Of a DNA stretch of 64,000 nucleotides, positions 8,053-16,896 are shown piece after piece (position 1 is the first letter of the stretch; every line of letters starts with the position of its first letter). Below the pieces are notes generated by a model. That model did no database searches, had not been told where the DNA came from, and saw nothing but the letters and a program-made list of their open reading frames with translations. Made by a program: the position numbers and the translations under genes. The stretch covers positions 590,955 to 654,954 of the forward strand of contig NZ_FNHV01000002.1 of assembly GCF_900103585.1 (NCBI RefSeq). Reading direction: 5' to 3'. This DNA is from Streptomyces sp. cf386 (lineage in GTDB: Bacteria > Actinomycetota > Actinomycetes > Streptomycetales > Streptomycetaceae).

Positions 8053-9732
8053 TCAGCCGCCCATCTTCAGCAGAGCCGCCACGATCGGCCCCGCCGTCTC
8101 GCCGCCGTGGCCGCCCGACTGGACCACGCCCGCCGCGGCCAGGTCGCCCCGGTACGCGGTGAACCAGCCGTTCGGCTTCTTCTGGCCGTCGACCTCCGCC
8201 GAGCCCGTCTTCGCGCCGACGTCACCGGTGACCCCGGACATCGCCTCGGCCGCCGTCCCGTACGCCGCCGTGTAGGCCATCAGCTCGCGCAACTGCGACA
8301 GCGTGCCCGCCGACATGCTGCGGGAGGCGGTGGCGAGGGTGCGGTTGTCGACCGTCGGGGCCACCAGGTAGGGCTGCTTGAAGGTGCCCGTCTTGACCGT
8401 CGCCGAGACCGACGCCATGTTCAGCGGGTTCATCCGCACCCCGCCCTGGCCGATCAGCGAGGCCGCCATCTGGGCCTGGGACTGGACCGGGACGGCGCCG
8501 TCGAAGGTCGGGACGCCGACGGACCAGTTGTTCATCGACAGCCCGAAGACCTGCTGGGCCTGCTTGGTCAGGCTGTCGTTGTCCAGCTCGCCGGCCTGGC
8601 TGATGAAGGCGGTGTTGCAGGAGCGGGCGAAGCTCGCCTTGAAGGTGCCGCCCTTGATCTCGAATTTGTCGTCGTTCTGGAACTTCCAGTGGCCGTACGT
8701 GAAGTACTTCGGGCAGGGGTGCTGCTTGTCCGCCGACGCGAGGCCCTTCTCGATCAGCAGCGAGGAGGTGATGACCTTCATCGTGGAGCCGGGGGCGAGG
8801 GAGCCCTGGAAGGCGGTGTTGAAGCCCTTCGAGGAGTTCGCGACCGCCAGGATCTCGCCGGTCGACGGGCGCAGGACGACCACCGACGCCTTCGACTTGG
8901 CGGCCACCTGCTTCTCCGCGGCGGCCTGCAGCGCCGGGTTCAGCGTCGTCTTCACCGTGCCCGGCGTGCCCTTGCTCAGCTCCAGCAGGGTCTTGTCGGA
9001 CAGTTCGGCCTTCTTGGAGTCCGCGCCCCGGACCACCTGGAGCTCGACGCCCGCCTTGCCGCCGGCCTTCTCGCCGTACTTCTCGCGCAGCCCGTCCAGG
9101 ACCGAGCCCAGCGACGGGTACTCGTCCTCCGTCAGCTCGCCGCCGTCCCGGTCGAGCGCCTTGACCGGCGGGGTGCCGGACTCGCCGGTGACGAGGGTGT
9201 CCCCGTCCTTCAGGTCGGGGTGGACGATCGCGGAGTGCCACTCGACCAGCGGCTTTCCGTCCTCGGCGCGGCGGACGACGGTCAGCGAACTGTCGTACGC
9301 CAGCGGCTTGCTGGTGCCCTTGTACGTCACCGTCGCCTTCACGGAGAAGGGGACCTTGGCGCCGGTGCGGGTGCCCTCGGTGAGGGTGACGTCCGAGATG
9401 TGCGCGTCCTTGGTGTAGCCCGCCAGCAGGGTCCGGGCGGCCGTGGTGTCGTCGGTGGCGGCGGCGGCCTGGGGCACCTTGCCCTGCTGCCAGGCGGTGA
9501 GGAAGGTCTCGGCCGCGCCGCTGACCTCCTTGGCCGACAGCGGGCCGGTCTTGACCTTCTTCGCCTTCTCGTCGCCGGCGGACGCCGTCGGCGTACGGCT
9601 GTCGGCCACCGCTCCACCGCCGTACAAGGCGTAGACGCCGAACCCGGCGCCGCCGATGACCACGGCGATCATCCCGCCGAGCACCGCGGGGTTGGTCTTC
9701 CGTCGCTCGGCGACGCGCCTTCTGTTACCCAC
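8053..9732 (-). CDS. Penicillin-binding transpeptidase with NTF2-like N-terminal domain
   Basis: A 559-residue class B-type PBP. A single N-terminal membrane anchor (residues about 16-38) is followed by a MecA_N/NTF2-like domain (about 65-180), a short dimerisation region and the transpeptidase domain (about 265-555). The catalytic motifs are S316-T-M-K319, S371-C-N373 and K508-T-G510. It cross-links peptidoglycan outside the membrane. GTG 9732 is chosen because GAGGGA precedes it and the cytoplasmic start VGNRRRVAERRKT is family-like; an ATG 57 bases upstream is possible. It follows a second, related PBP gene on the same strand after 104 bases, and lies beside ssgE, which suggests a role in sporulation-associated wall growth. 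Confidence 0.93.
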   Translation of the reverse strand: MGNRRRVAERRKTNPAVLGGMIAVVIGGAGFGVYALYGGGAVADSRTPTASAGDEKAKKVKTGPLSAKEVSGAAETFLTAWQQGKVPQAAAATDDTTAARTLLAGYTKDAHISDVTLTEGTRTGAKVPFSVKATVTYKGTSKPLAYDSSLTVVRRAEDGKPLVEWHSAIVHPDLKDGDTLVTGESGTPPVKALDRDGGELTEDEYPSLGSVLDGLREKYGEKAGGKAGVELQVVRGADSKKAELSDKTLLELSKGTPGTVKTTLNPALQAAAEKQVAAKSKASVVVLRPSTGEILAVANSSKGFNTAFQGSLAPGSTMKVITSSLLIEKGLASADKQHPCPKYFTYGHWKFQNDDKFEIKGGTFKASFARSCNTAFISQAGELDNDSLTKQAQQVFGLSMNNWSVGVPTFDGAVPVQSQAQMAASLIGQGGVRMNPLNMASVSATVKTGTFKQPYLVAPTVDNRTLATASRSMSAGTLSQLRELMAYTAAYGTAAEAMSGVTGDVGAKTGSAEVDGQKKPNGWFTAYRGDLAAAGVVQSGGHGGETAGPIVAALLKMGG

Positions 9733-9836
9733 TGCCTTCAGTTCCCTCGCGTATTCAGGGGCCCCCGCCGCCCCGCCGACCTCACGCATACCAACGACGA
9801 CGACCACACTAGAGTCCCGTGCCGCGACGGATAAGT

Positions 9837-11477
9837 TCAGCCGGACGCTCGTAGCACGGCTGCGACAATCGGCCCCGCCGCGTCGCCGCCGTGGCCGCCC
9901 TGCTGGGACATGGCCGCAGCCGCCACATCATCACGGAAACCGGTGAACCAGCTGTCAGAGGTGGCCTTTCCGTCGACCTCGGCGGAACCGGTCTTGGCAC
10001 CGATGTCGCCGCCGAGCCCGGACATGGCCTGGACGGCGGTGCCCTGGGACGCGGTCGCGGTCAGCCGCATCATCTGCTTCAGCTGGGCGGCGGTGCTCGC
10101 CCGCAGCCCGTCGGCGGTGGCGAACGGCCGGTCGTCGAGGTCGCGCGCGACCAGATACGGCTGCCGGAACCGGCCCGTGATCGCGGTCGCCGTCACCGAC
10201 GCCATGTTCAGCGGGTTCATCTGGACCTGGCCCTGGCCGATGGCGTTGGCCGCACGGTCCGGGCCGGTGGAGGCGGGGACACTGCCGTCGAAGGAGGTGA
10301 TACCGGTCTTCCAGTCGCGGCCGAGCCCGAACCGCTCCTCGGCCTCCGCCGTCAGCGAGGCGTCCGTGAGCGGGTCCTCGTCGACGAGCTTGATGAAGGC
10401 GGTGTTACAGGAGCGCATGAAGCCGTTGGCCAGCGTGGCGTTCGCGCTCTCGTCGGGCTCCAGGCCCGTGAGGTTCTTGAAGGTCTGGCTCTGCCACATG
10501 GCCGTCGGCGGGCAGGGGGCCGGGCCGTTCATCGAGGTCACGCCGTTGTCGATGAGCATCGCCGCGGTGATGATCTTCATGGTGGAGCCCGGGGCGACCT
10601 TGCCCTCGAAGGCCGCGTTCCAGGCGTCGTCGCGATGGTTCGCCACCGCCAGCACCTCGCCGGTGCTCGGCTTGAGGGCCACCACCGAGGACTGGGCGTA
10701 CTGCTTCACGGCCTTCTCGGCGGCCGCCTGCACGCTCGCGCTGAGCGTCGTCTCCAGCTTGCCGGGCTTGCCCTTGGCGAGAGTCAGCAGCGAGGTGTCC
10801 GGCGACTCGTCGGCGTGCCGTATCGCCAGCTCGACACCGGCCTCGCCGCCGGCCTTGTCGCCGTACTTGTCGCGCAGGGAGTCCAGGATCGGGCCGAGGG
10901 AGGGGTACTTCTCCTTCGTCAGCACGGTGCCGTTGCGGTCGACGGCCTCGATGGGCGGGCTCGCCGCCTCGCCGGTGACCAGGGTGTCGTCCCGCTTCAA
11001 CTCCGGGTGGATCACGGTGGGTTCCCAGTCGACCAGGGCCTTGCCGGTGGTGAGCCCGCGGACGACGGTGAGCTCGCTCCGGTAGTCGAGCGCCTTGGAC
11101 TTCCCGCCGTAGGACACCTTCGCCTTCACGCTGAACGGCACGGTGGCGCCGCTCGCGCTCCCCGGCGTGATCTTCACGCCGGTGATGTGGGCGCCCTCGC
11201 CGTACGACGTCAGCACCCGCTCGGCAGCGGTGTCATTGTTCGTGAACGCCGCCGCCTGCGCCGCCTGCCCCTTCTCCCAGGCCGCGAAGAACTTCTTCGT
11301 GGTCTCCTCGACCTCGTCCGCACTGGGCGGCCCGGACTGCACGGGCGCCGGCCCCGCGGCCCCCGTCGCCCCACCCCCGTTCAACGCGGACATGATGTTG
11401 TACGCGCCGTACCCGGCACCGCCCACCATCACGGCGAACACGCCGCCTATTACGGCGACTTTGACCCCCTTGGACAT
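9837..11477 (-). CDS. Penicillin-binding transpeptidase, paralogue of the adjacent PBP
   Basis: A 546-residue membrane-anchored PBP with the same architecture as its downstream neighbour: anchor at residues about 5-30, NTF2-like domain about 52-165, transpeptidase about 245-545. Motifs are S298-T-M-K301, SCN in FMRSCNTAFIK at about 350, and KTG in GAKTGSAEVDG near 494. ATG 11477 is preceded by GGGGAGGGGACC. The two genes appear to be a tandem duplication with strong divergence in the N-terminal halves. A strong hairpin at 11561-11601 separates it from the upstream small secreted-protein gene, so it probably has its own promoter between 11478 and 11560. Confidence 0.93.
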   Translation of the reverse strand: MSKGVKVAVIGGVFAVMVGGAGYGAYNIMSALNGGGATGAAGPAPVQSGPPSADEVEETTKKFFAAWEKGQAAQAAAFTNNDTAAERVLTSYGEGAHITGVKITPGSASGATVPFSVKAKVSYGGKSKALDYRSELTVVRGLTTGKALVDWEPTVIHPELKRDDTLVTGEAASPPIEAVDRNGTVLTKEKYPSLGPILDSLRDKYGDKAGGEAGVELAIRHADESPDTSLLTLAKGKPGKLETTLSASVQAAAEKAVKQYAQSSVVALKPSTGEVLAVANHRDDAWNAAFEGKVAPGSTMKIITAAMLIDNGVTSMNGPAPCPPTAMWQSQTFKNLTGLEPDESANATLANGFMRSCNTAFIKLVDEDPLTDASLTAEAEERFGLGRDWKTGITSFDGSVPASTGPDRAANAIGQGQVQMNPLNMASVTATAITGRFRQPYLVARDLDDRPFATADGLRASTAAQLKQMMRLTATASQGTAVQAMSGLGGDIGAKTGSAEVDGKATSDSWFTGFRDDVAAAAMSQQGGHGGDAAGPIVAAVLRASG

Positions 11478-11560
11478 GGTCCCCTCCCCGTTAGTCACCC
11501 GAACTGTAAGTGGTGTGAGGGAAACCTGTGGCGGTGTTTTCCTTTGTTGGCGGATATGGC

Positions 11561-11601
11561 TGAGCGCTGCAGTCGGACCGACCGGCCGACTGCAGCGCTC
11601 A
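11561..11601 (-). terminator. Intrinsic terminator hairpin after the small secreted-protein gene
   Basis: A perfect 16-bp inverted repeat: arms 11561-11576 (TGAGCGCTGCAGTCGG) and 11586-11601, with a 9-base loop. It begins 17 bases after the stop of the 11618-11854 gene and precedes the PBP gene start. No long T-run follows, as is usual in Streptomyces. Confidence 0.8.
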
Positions 11602-11617
11602 GAGCGGGAGGCGATCC

Positions 11618-11854
11618 TCAGAGGGCGCCCAGGGGATTGATGCCGAGGAGGGCGACCGCGGGAACAGCGGCCGCCAGGGGGAGGACGCCCGGCGGGTAGG
11701 TGGCCGAGTACGGGTACACCAGGTTCGTGCTCGCGGGCTGCGTGCTGGGGGTGTCGGCGCCGGCGAGGGCGGCGGCCGACATGACGGCCGCACCGGCGAG
11801 GGCGATGACGGCAATTGTCCGTTTGGTTACGTTCATGCCCAGGTGAACGATCAT
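11618..11854 (-). CDS. Small secreted protein of unknown function
   Basis: Encodes 78 residues. ATG 11854 has a strong Shine-Dalgarno (AGGAGG, 5-base spacing), whereas the in-frame ATG at 11836 has none. The protein starts with KRTIAVIALAGAAVMSAAALAGAD, a clear Sec signal peptide with cleavage probably after ALAGA. The mature part is about 45 residues, low in charge, with NLVYPYSATYPPGVLPLA and a hydrophobic tail ending NPLGAL. No cysteines and no chaplin motif are present, so it is not a chaplin or rodlin by sequence. A perfect hairpin terminator follows. Function unknown. Confidence 0.72.
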   Translation of the reverse strand: MIVHLGMNVTKRTIAVIALAGAAVMSAAALAGADTPSTQPASTNLVYPYSATYPPGVLPLAAAVPAVALLGINPLGAL

Positions 11855-12022
11855 CGCCGCCTCCTGTTACGCAGGCTGGACCCAGTCGCCCGCCGAGCCG
11901 GCTGCCTCCTTTGTCAAGCCCCGAATTTCAGTGCCGTGACGTGCATCGACCGCTGAGGCGCAATTGAGGCATGCGTTCACACGTTTGTGGTGTGGCACCC
12001 ACTGAGATTCGGAGTACGCCAG

Positions 12023-12490
12023 ATGCTGAGCCGTCCTGAACCAATTGTCGTTCGTGCCTCAAAGCCGTGGCTGATCATTGCCATCGTTTCGTTCGCGATC
12101 TGCGTGGCCTCCCTCTGCGTCTGGGTTTCCGACGGTCGCACCGCCATCACCACTCCCACCAGCGCCACTGATGAGAGCGCACCATCAGAGGATCAGGGCG
12201 AGCCCGACGAGGGCACTGGTGGGGGCGCGGACGGGGGCCCGGATGCGGGTAGGGGCGGGGACGTTGATTCGGGTGCGTCGCCCCAGGATGAGAGCGCACT
12301 GCCCCCGTTCAATGTCTGGCCTGTTGTGATCTCCGGTGTGTCAGGTGTCGGCGGCCTCCTCAGCGGCGTCGCGGCAGTGATCACCACGAAACAGACTGCG
12401 CGCAGGCGAGAGCAGGTTGTGTGCTCCGGGTACGGAGGGCAGCCCCGGGAGCAGCGTCACCCCCATCGATCTTGCGGCTCCAGGCGATAG
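12023..12490 (+). CDS. Hypothetical two-TM membrane protein
   Basis: About 155 residues from ATG 12023, which has GGAG eight bases upstream. One membrane helix near the N-terminus (WLIIAIVSFAICVASLCVWV) is followed by about 70 acidic, Gly/Asp/Ser-rich residues that look like a flexible extracytoplasmic linker, then a second helix (VWPVVISGVSGVGGLLSGVA) and a basic tail KQTARRREQ. Both ends would be cytoplasmic. No family recognised; codon use is less GC3-biased than the neighbours, which suggests a weakly conserved or acquired gene. It converges on the mannosyltransferase gene. Confidence 0.55.
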   Translation: MLSRPEPIVVRASKPWLIIAIVSFAICVASLCVWVSDGRTAITTPTSATDESAPSEDQGEPDEGTGGGADGGPDAGRGGDVDSGASPQDESALPPFNVWPVVISGVSGVGGLLSGVAAVITTKQTARRREQVVCSGYGGQPREQRHPHRSCGSRR

Positions 12491-12540
12491 CCGAACGACG
12501 ATGCGAGCGGCGTTGTCCGACAGCCACTGACGGCCAACAG

Positions 12541-14292
12541 CTAGACCCACGTATCCAGCCACATCCGCGACCGCCAGTCGTCCACCGGGATCGCCGTGCC
12601 CGTGTGGATCGGCCAGAAATAGATGAAGTTCCACGCGATCAGCAGCACCAGCACACCGGCGCCCGTCGCTCCCGCCACCCGCCGGGTGTCGCTGGAGCCC
12701 GGTGGGCCGATGATCGCGCCGAGGAGCATGGCTACGGCCAGGCAGAGGAAGGGGAGGAAGACGATGGCGTAGAAGAAGAAGATCGTGCGTTCCTGGTAGA
12801 GGAACCAGGGGAGGTAGCCCGCCACCACGCCGCAGGCGATCGCGCCGGCCCGCCAGTCGCGGCGGAAGGCCCAGCGCCACAGGATGTACAGGATCGCGAA
12901 GGCGGCCACCCACCACAGGAGGGGGGTGCCGATGGCCAGGACCTCGCGGGCGCACTTCTCGCCCGCGTCGACGGGGCAGCCGTCCTTGCCGGGGAGCGGG
13001 GACTCGTAGAAGTACGACACGGGGCGGCCGTCGACGATCCAGCTCCACGGGTTGGACTGGTAGGTGTGCGGGGACGACAGGCCGACGTGGAACTCGTACA
13101 CCTGGTGCTCGTAGTGCCACAGGCTGAGCCACCAGTCGGGGAACAGCCAGGACCAGTCGCTGCTGCGGCCGTTCGCGGTCGCCCAGTCGCGGTAGTAGCC
13201 GCCGCTGCCGTCGGTCGGGGAGAGGATCCAGCCCGTCCACGACACGATGTACGTGACGATCGCCACCGGGACCGTCGCCAGGAAGGCCAGGCCCAGGTCG
13301 TGCTTGACGACCGCCGTGTACGGGGCATGAGCACCGGCGACCTTGCGGGCGCCGACGTCCCAGAGGACCGTCATCAGGCCGAACGCGACCAGGAAGTACA
13401 GGCCGTTCCACTTGGTGCCGATGGCCAGGCCCAGCATCAGGCCGGCCAGCCAGCGGTACGGGCGCCAGCCGAGGCTCAGGGTCTGGGCGAGGTGGGCGTC
13501 GGGGCGGACCCGGCCGTCCGCGTCGACCGGTAGCGCGGCGGCGAGTCTCGCGCGTGCCCGGTCGCGGTCGATGACCAGGCAGCCGAACGCCGCCAGCACG
13601 AAGAACATCAGCACGCCGTCGAGCAGCGAGGTGCGCGCCATCACGAAGGCCAGTCCGTCCACCGCCATCAGCGTGCCCGCGAGGCAGCCGAGGAACGTGG
13701 AGCGGAAGATACGGCGGCCGATGCGGCACAGCATCAGCACGGCGAGCGTGCCCAGCAGCGCCGTCATGAAGCGCCAGCCGAACGGGTTGAACCCGAACAT
13801 CAGCTCGCCGAGCCCGATGACGTACTTGCCGACCGGCGGATGTACGACGTAGGCCGCGTCCGTGGGGATGGGCACGGCGCCGTTGGTCGACAGGATCAGG
13901 TCGTTGGCGTTCTTGTCCCAGCCGACCTCGAAGCCGCGGTGGACGATCGCCCACGCGTCCTTGGCGTAGTACGTCTCGTCGAATATCACCTTCCTGGGGC
14001 TGCCCAGGTTCCAGAACCGCAGCACCCCGGCCAGCAGCGCGACCAGCAGCGGACCGCCCCAGGCCGACCAGCGCACCATCCGCTCGGCGAGCGGGCGCGA
14101 GACGCCGAGGAACTCCCACATCCGCGGGCTGGGCTGCACATACGGCGGCACCAGCCGGTCGCGTACGTCGCCTCCGGCCGCCGCCGTGTAGCCGAATCGG
14201 CGCAGCCGCTGCCGCCACGACGGTCGCTGCTCGTGCGGTTCCTGGGCCTGCCGGGTGTCCGTGGAGTCCATGGACGACGCTGTACTGGTCAC
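12541..14292 (-). CDS. pmt: Polyprenyl-phosphate-mannose: protein mannosyltransferase (GT39)
   Basis: A 583-residue multi-pass membrane enzyme that transfers mannose from polyprenyl-phosphate mannose to Ser/Thr of exported proteins. The N-terminal cytoplasmic 75 residues lead to the first membrane helix and then the catalytic acidic pair in FDETYYAKDAWAI. ARTSLLDGVLMFF and the loop DWSWLFPDWWLSLWHYEH are family features, as is the C-terminal PMT_4TMC block of four helices ending PVDDWRSRMWLDTWV. GTG 14292 opens the frame close to the divergent rsmI start, as in other actinobacteria where pmt and rsmI are divergent neighbours. Confidence 0.93.
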   Translation of the reverse strand: MTSTASSMDSTDTRQAQEPHEQRPSWRQRLRRFGYTAAAGGDVRDRLVPPYVQPSPRMWEFLGVSRPLAERMVRWSAWGGPLLVALLAGVLRFWNLGSPRKVIFDETYYAKDAWAIVHRGFEVGWDKNANDLILSTNGAVPIPTDAAYVVHPPVGKYVIGLGELMFGFNPFGWRFMTALLGTLAVLMLCRIGRRIFRSTFLGCLAGTLMAVDGLAFVMARTSLLDGVLMFFVLAAFGCLVIDRDRARARLAAALPVDADGRVRPDAHLAQTLSLGWRPYRWLAGLMLGLAIGTKWNGLYFLVAFGLMTVLWDVGARKVAGAHAPYTAVVKHDLGLAFLATVPVAIVTYIVSWTGWILSPTDGSGGYYRDWATANGRSSDWSWLFPDWWLSLWHYEHQVYEFHVGLSSPHTYQSNPWSWIVDGRPVSYFYESPLPGKDGCPVDAGEKCAREVLAIGTPLLWWVAAFAILYILWRWAFRRDWRAGAIACGVVAGYLPWFLYQERTIFFFYAIVFLPFLCLAVAMLLGAIIGPPGSSDTRRVAGATGAGVLVLLIAWNFIYFWPIHTGTAIPVDDWRSRMWLDTWV

Positions 14293-14354
14293 CGCGCCAT
14301 CGTAGGGAACAGGTCTGTGGGAGTCCCGTGGATGCGCCCTGGGAGGATGGAAAC

Positions 14355-15203
14355 GTGACAGGAACCCTTGTTTTGGCAGGCACTCCCATCGGCGACGTCA
14401 AGGACGCCCCGCCCCGGCTCGCCGAGGAGCTGGCCGGCGCGGACGTGGTCGCCGCCGAGGACACCCGGCGGCTGCGGCGCCTCACCCAGGCGCTGGGCGT
14501 GCAGCCGGCCGGGCGGGTCGTGTCGTACTTCGAGGGCAACGAGTCGGCCCGGACGCCCGAGCTGGTCGAGGCCCTCTTGGAGGGCTCGCGGGTGCTGCTG
14601 GTGACCGACGCGGGGATGCCGTCCGTGTCCGACCCCGGGTACCGGCTGGTCGCGGCGGCCGTGGAGAAGGACATCCGCGTCACCGCCGTACCGGGGCCGT
14701 CCGCCGTGCTCACCGCGCTCGCCCTGTCCGGGCTGCCCGTCGACCGGTTCTGCTTCGAGGGGTTCCTGCCGCGCAAGGCGGGGGAGCGGCTGGGGCGGCT
14801 GCGGGAGGTGGCCGAGGAGCGGCGCACGCTCGTCTACTTCGAGGCACCGCACCGGCTCGACGACACGCTCGCCGCGATGGCCGAGGTGTTCGGCGCCGAG
14901 CGGCGGGCCGCCGTGTGCCGGGAGCTGACCAAGACGTACGAGGAGGTCAAGCGCGGCGGGCTGGGGGAGCTGGCGGCGTGGGCCGCCGAGGGCGTGCGCG
15001 GCGAGATCACCGTCGTGGTCGAGGGGGCTCCGGAGAAGGGCGCCGAGGAGGTCGACGCCGCGGAGCTCGTGCGGCGTGTTCGCGTCCGTGAAGAGGCGGG
15101 GGAGCGGCGCAAGGAGGCCATCGCGGCGGTGGCCACGGAGGCCGGAGTGCCGAAGCGGGAGGTTTTCGACGCTGTGGTGGCCGCCAAGAACGCGGGGGCG
15201 TGA
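14355..15203 (+). CDS. rsmI: 16S rRNA (cytidine1402-2'-O)-methyltransferase
   Basis: A 282-residue SAM-dependent methyltransferase of the tetrapyrrole-methylase fold that 2'-O-methylates C1402 of 16S rRNA. The GTG at 14355 has GGGAGG eight bases upstream. The N-terminal GTLVLAGTPIGDVKDAPPR, the AAEDTRRLRRL helix, VTDAGMPSVSDPGYRLV (SAM binding) and GFLPRKAGER are all RsmI signatures. Family length is usual. Divergent from pmt. Confidence 0.93.
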   Translation: MTGTLVLAGTPIGDVKDAPPRLAEELAGADVVAAEDTRRLRRLTQALGVQPAGRVVSYFEGNESARTPELVEALLEGSRVLLVTDAGMPSVSDPGYRLVAAAVEKDIRVTAVPGPSAVLTALALSGLPVDRFCFEGFLPRKAGERLGRLREVAEERRTLVYFEAPHRLDDTLAAMAEVFGAERRAAVCRELTKTYEEVKRGGLGELAAWAAEGVRGEITVVVEGAPEKGAEEVDAAELVRRVRVREEAGERRKEAIAAVATEAGVPKREVFDAVVAAKNAGA

Positions 15204-15344
15204 AACGCCGTGTGAGCAGGGCGTATCTCGGCTGAGCGTGCGCCCCATGCGGGGGTAAAGGGACCCGGGCCTTTCGGCAAGGAACCTCCAAGTCGACGCC
15301 AACACTGGACAGATGGCGTGCGTTCGCTCATGCGGGGGAGTCCA

Positions 15345-15376
15345 CTGGGTTGTGGGACGCGACCCGTCCCACCCAG
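15345..15376 (+). other. Hairpin in the gap between rsmI and the CxxC protein gene
   Basis: Nested inverted repeats: outer CTGGGT/CCCAG and inner TGGGACG/CGTCCCA around a 5-base loop. It ends 10 bases before the GGAG of the next gene, so it could terminate rsmI transcripts or act in the leader of the downstream gene. Confidence 0.5.
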
Positions 15377-15394
15377 CGGACCACAGGAGCTGGC

Positions 15395-15802
15395 ATGAGT
15401 GAGATCGCACAGCAGACCACGGGCCTTCGCAGCGCCGCGACCGCCGTCGTCCACGAGTCGTATTCGTTCGCCTGCATGCGCTGCGGGCACGGCTGGGAGC
15501 AGTCGTACGAGATAGAGCACCACATAGACGGTGACGGCCGCGAGTTCGTGATGTACGTCGCGAACGGCCAGGTCGTGCCGTCGCCGCTGAGCCGGCCCAC
15601 GTGCCAGAACTGCGACGGCCACGTCGTGCGCATCATGCGGCCCGGCCAGGTGTCCTCCGTGCAGAACTCCCTGCACCGCCCCCGCGCGGTACCCCGGCAG
15701 TCGGACTCCGCCACGGCGGACCCCTCGGCGGACGCGGCGAAGGCGGAGCACCACTGGCATCTGTCCGATCTCCTGCACGTCTTCCACCGCAAGGCGAGCT
15801 GA
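15395..15802 (+). CDS. Small zinc-ribbon-like protein of unknown function
   Basis: A 135-residue protein starting at ATG 15395 behind AGGAGC. It contains a CMRC motif at about residues 27-30 followed by HGWEQSYEIEHH and a second pair CQNC near residue 70, which together suggest one four-cysteine zinc site. The C-terminal third is Ala/Ser/Asp-rich and ends in a His-rich segment (EHHWHLSDLLHVFHRKAS). Homologues appear in the same place between rsmI and tatD in Streptomyces, as far as I recall. Role unknown; possibly nucleic-acid binding. Confidence 0.75.
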   Translation: MSEIAQQTTGLRSAATAVVHESYSFACMRCGHGWEQSYEIEHHIDGDGREFVMYVANGQVVPSPLSRPTCQNCDGHVVRIMRPGQVSSVQNSLHRPRAVPRQSDSATADPSADAAKAEHHWHLSDLLHVFHRKAS

Positions 15803-15872
15803 GGCGAGAGGCGGGCGCCGGCCGGGAGGCCGCGCCGACGGCGAGGGCATGTCCCTTTCGTAGGATCGGGGC

Positions 15873-16754
15873 ATGCCTTCGAACGCCGCCGACAAGCACG
15901 CCGCCCCGCCCCTCCCGGAACCGCTCCGGGTGCCGGTCGCCGACTCCCACACCCACCTCGACATGCAGTCCGGCACGGTGGAGGAGGGCCTGGCGAAGGC
16001 GGCGTCGGTCGGGGTGACGACGGTCGTGCAGGTGGGCTGTGACGTACGCGGCTCGCAGTGGGCGGCCGAGACGGCGGCGCGGTACGACGCCGTGCACGCC
16101 ACCGTGGCCCTGCACCCGAACGAGGCTCCGCGCATCGTGCACGGGGACCCCGACGGCTGGTCACGGCAGGGGGCGCGCGAGCCCGGAGGTGCGCCGGCGC
16201 TCGACGAGGCGCTCGCGGAGATCGACCGCCTCGCCGCACTCCCTCAGGTGAAGGGCGTCGGCGAGACCGGCCTCGACTACTTCCGCACCGGGCCCGAGGG
16301 CAAGGAGGCGCAGGAGGCGTCCTTCCGCGCCCACATCGAGATCGCCAAGCGGCACGGCAAGGCCCTGGTCATCCATGACCGCGAGGCGCACGCGGACGTG
16401 CTGCGGGTGCTCAAGGAGGAGGGCGCGCCCGAGCGCACCGTCTTCCACTGCTACTCCGGGGACGCCGAGATGGCGGAGGTGTGCGCCGGCGCCGGCTACT
16501 TCATGTCCTTCGCCGGCAACGTCACCTTCAAGAACGCCCAGAACCTGCGGGACGCGGTGGCCGTGGCCCCGCTGGAGCTGCTCCTCGTGGAGACCGACGC
16601 GCCCTTCCTCACCCCGGCCCCGTACCGCGGACGGCCCAACGCGCCGTATCTCATTCCGATCACGGTGCGTGCCATGGCCGCCGTTCGGGGCATCGAGGAG
16701 GACGCGCTGGCGGCGGCCCTCGGCTCGAACACGGCACGCGCCTTCGGTTACTGA
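15873..16754 (+). CDS. tatD: TatD-family metal-dependent hydrolase (DNase)
   Basis: A 293-residue TIM-barrel hydrolase. Metal ligands are visible: the first pair in DSHTHLDMQ, Glu in GVGETGLDYF, His in ALVIHDREAH, His in VFHCYSGD, and Asp in VETDAPFLTP. TatD proteins have 3'-5' exonuclease activity on DNA. The ATG at 15873 gives a 30-residue leader before the barrel, as is usual in actinobacteria. It precedes rpfB, ksgA and ispE, the standard actinobacterial order. Confidence 0.92.
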   Translation: MPSNAADKHAAPPLPEPLRVPVADSHTHLDMQSGTVEEGLAKAASVGVTTVVQVGCDVRGSQWAAETAARYDAVHATVALHPNEAPRIVHGDPDGWSRQGAREPGGAPALDEALAEIDRLAALPQVKGVGETGLDYFRTGPEGKEAQEASFRAHIEIAKRHGKALVIHDREAHADVLRVLKEEGAPERTVFHCYSGDAEMAEVCAGAGYFMSFAGNVTFKNAQNLRDAVAVAPLELLLVETDAPFLTPAPYRGRPNAPYLIPITVRAMAAVRGIEEDALAAALGSNTARAFGY

Positions 16755-16896
16755 CCGATCACGGCCGGGCAACGCTCGTACGGATTTACGCCGGGTCCCC
16801 TCGCGACTGTGCGTAGTCGAGTCGCTTTGGAGAGTCACCACCCCTCCGCTAGGTTCTGGTGGCCCGATCCGGAGTCCTCCGCTGGAGCGTGTCCTC

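Noticed and set aside
9891..11699. Plus-strand long frame opposite the second PBP gene (and 8107-9834 opposite the first).
   Set aside because: The minus-strand PBP frames have all catalytic motifs; these are GC3 shadows.
16755..16896. c-di-AMP riboswitch upstream of rpfB, as known for other rpf genes.
   Set aside because: Only 142 bases are available and the conserved core is not recognisable.
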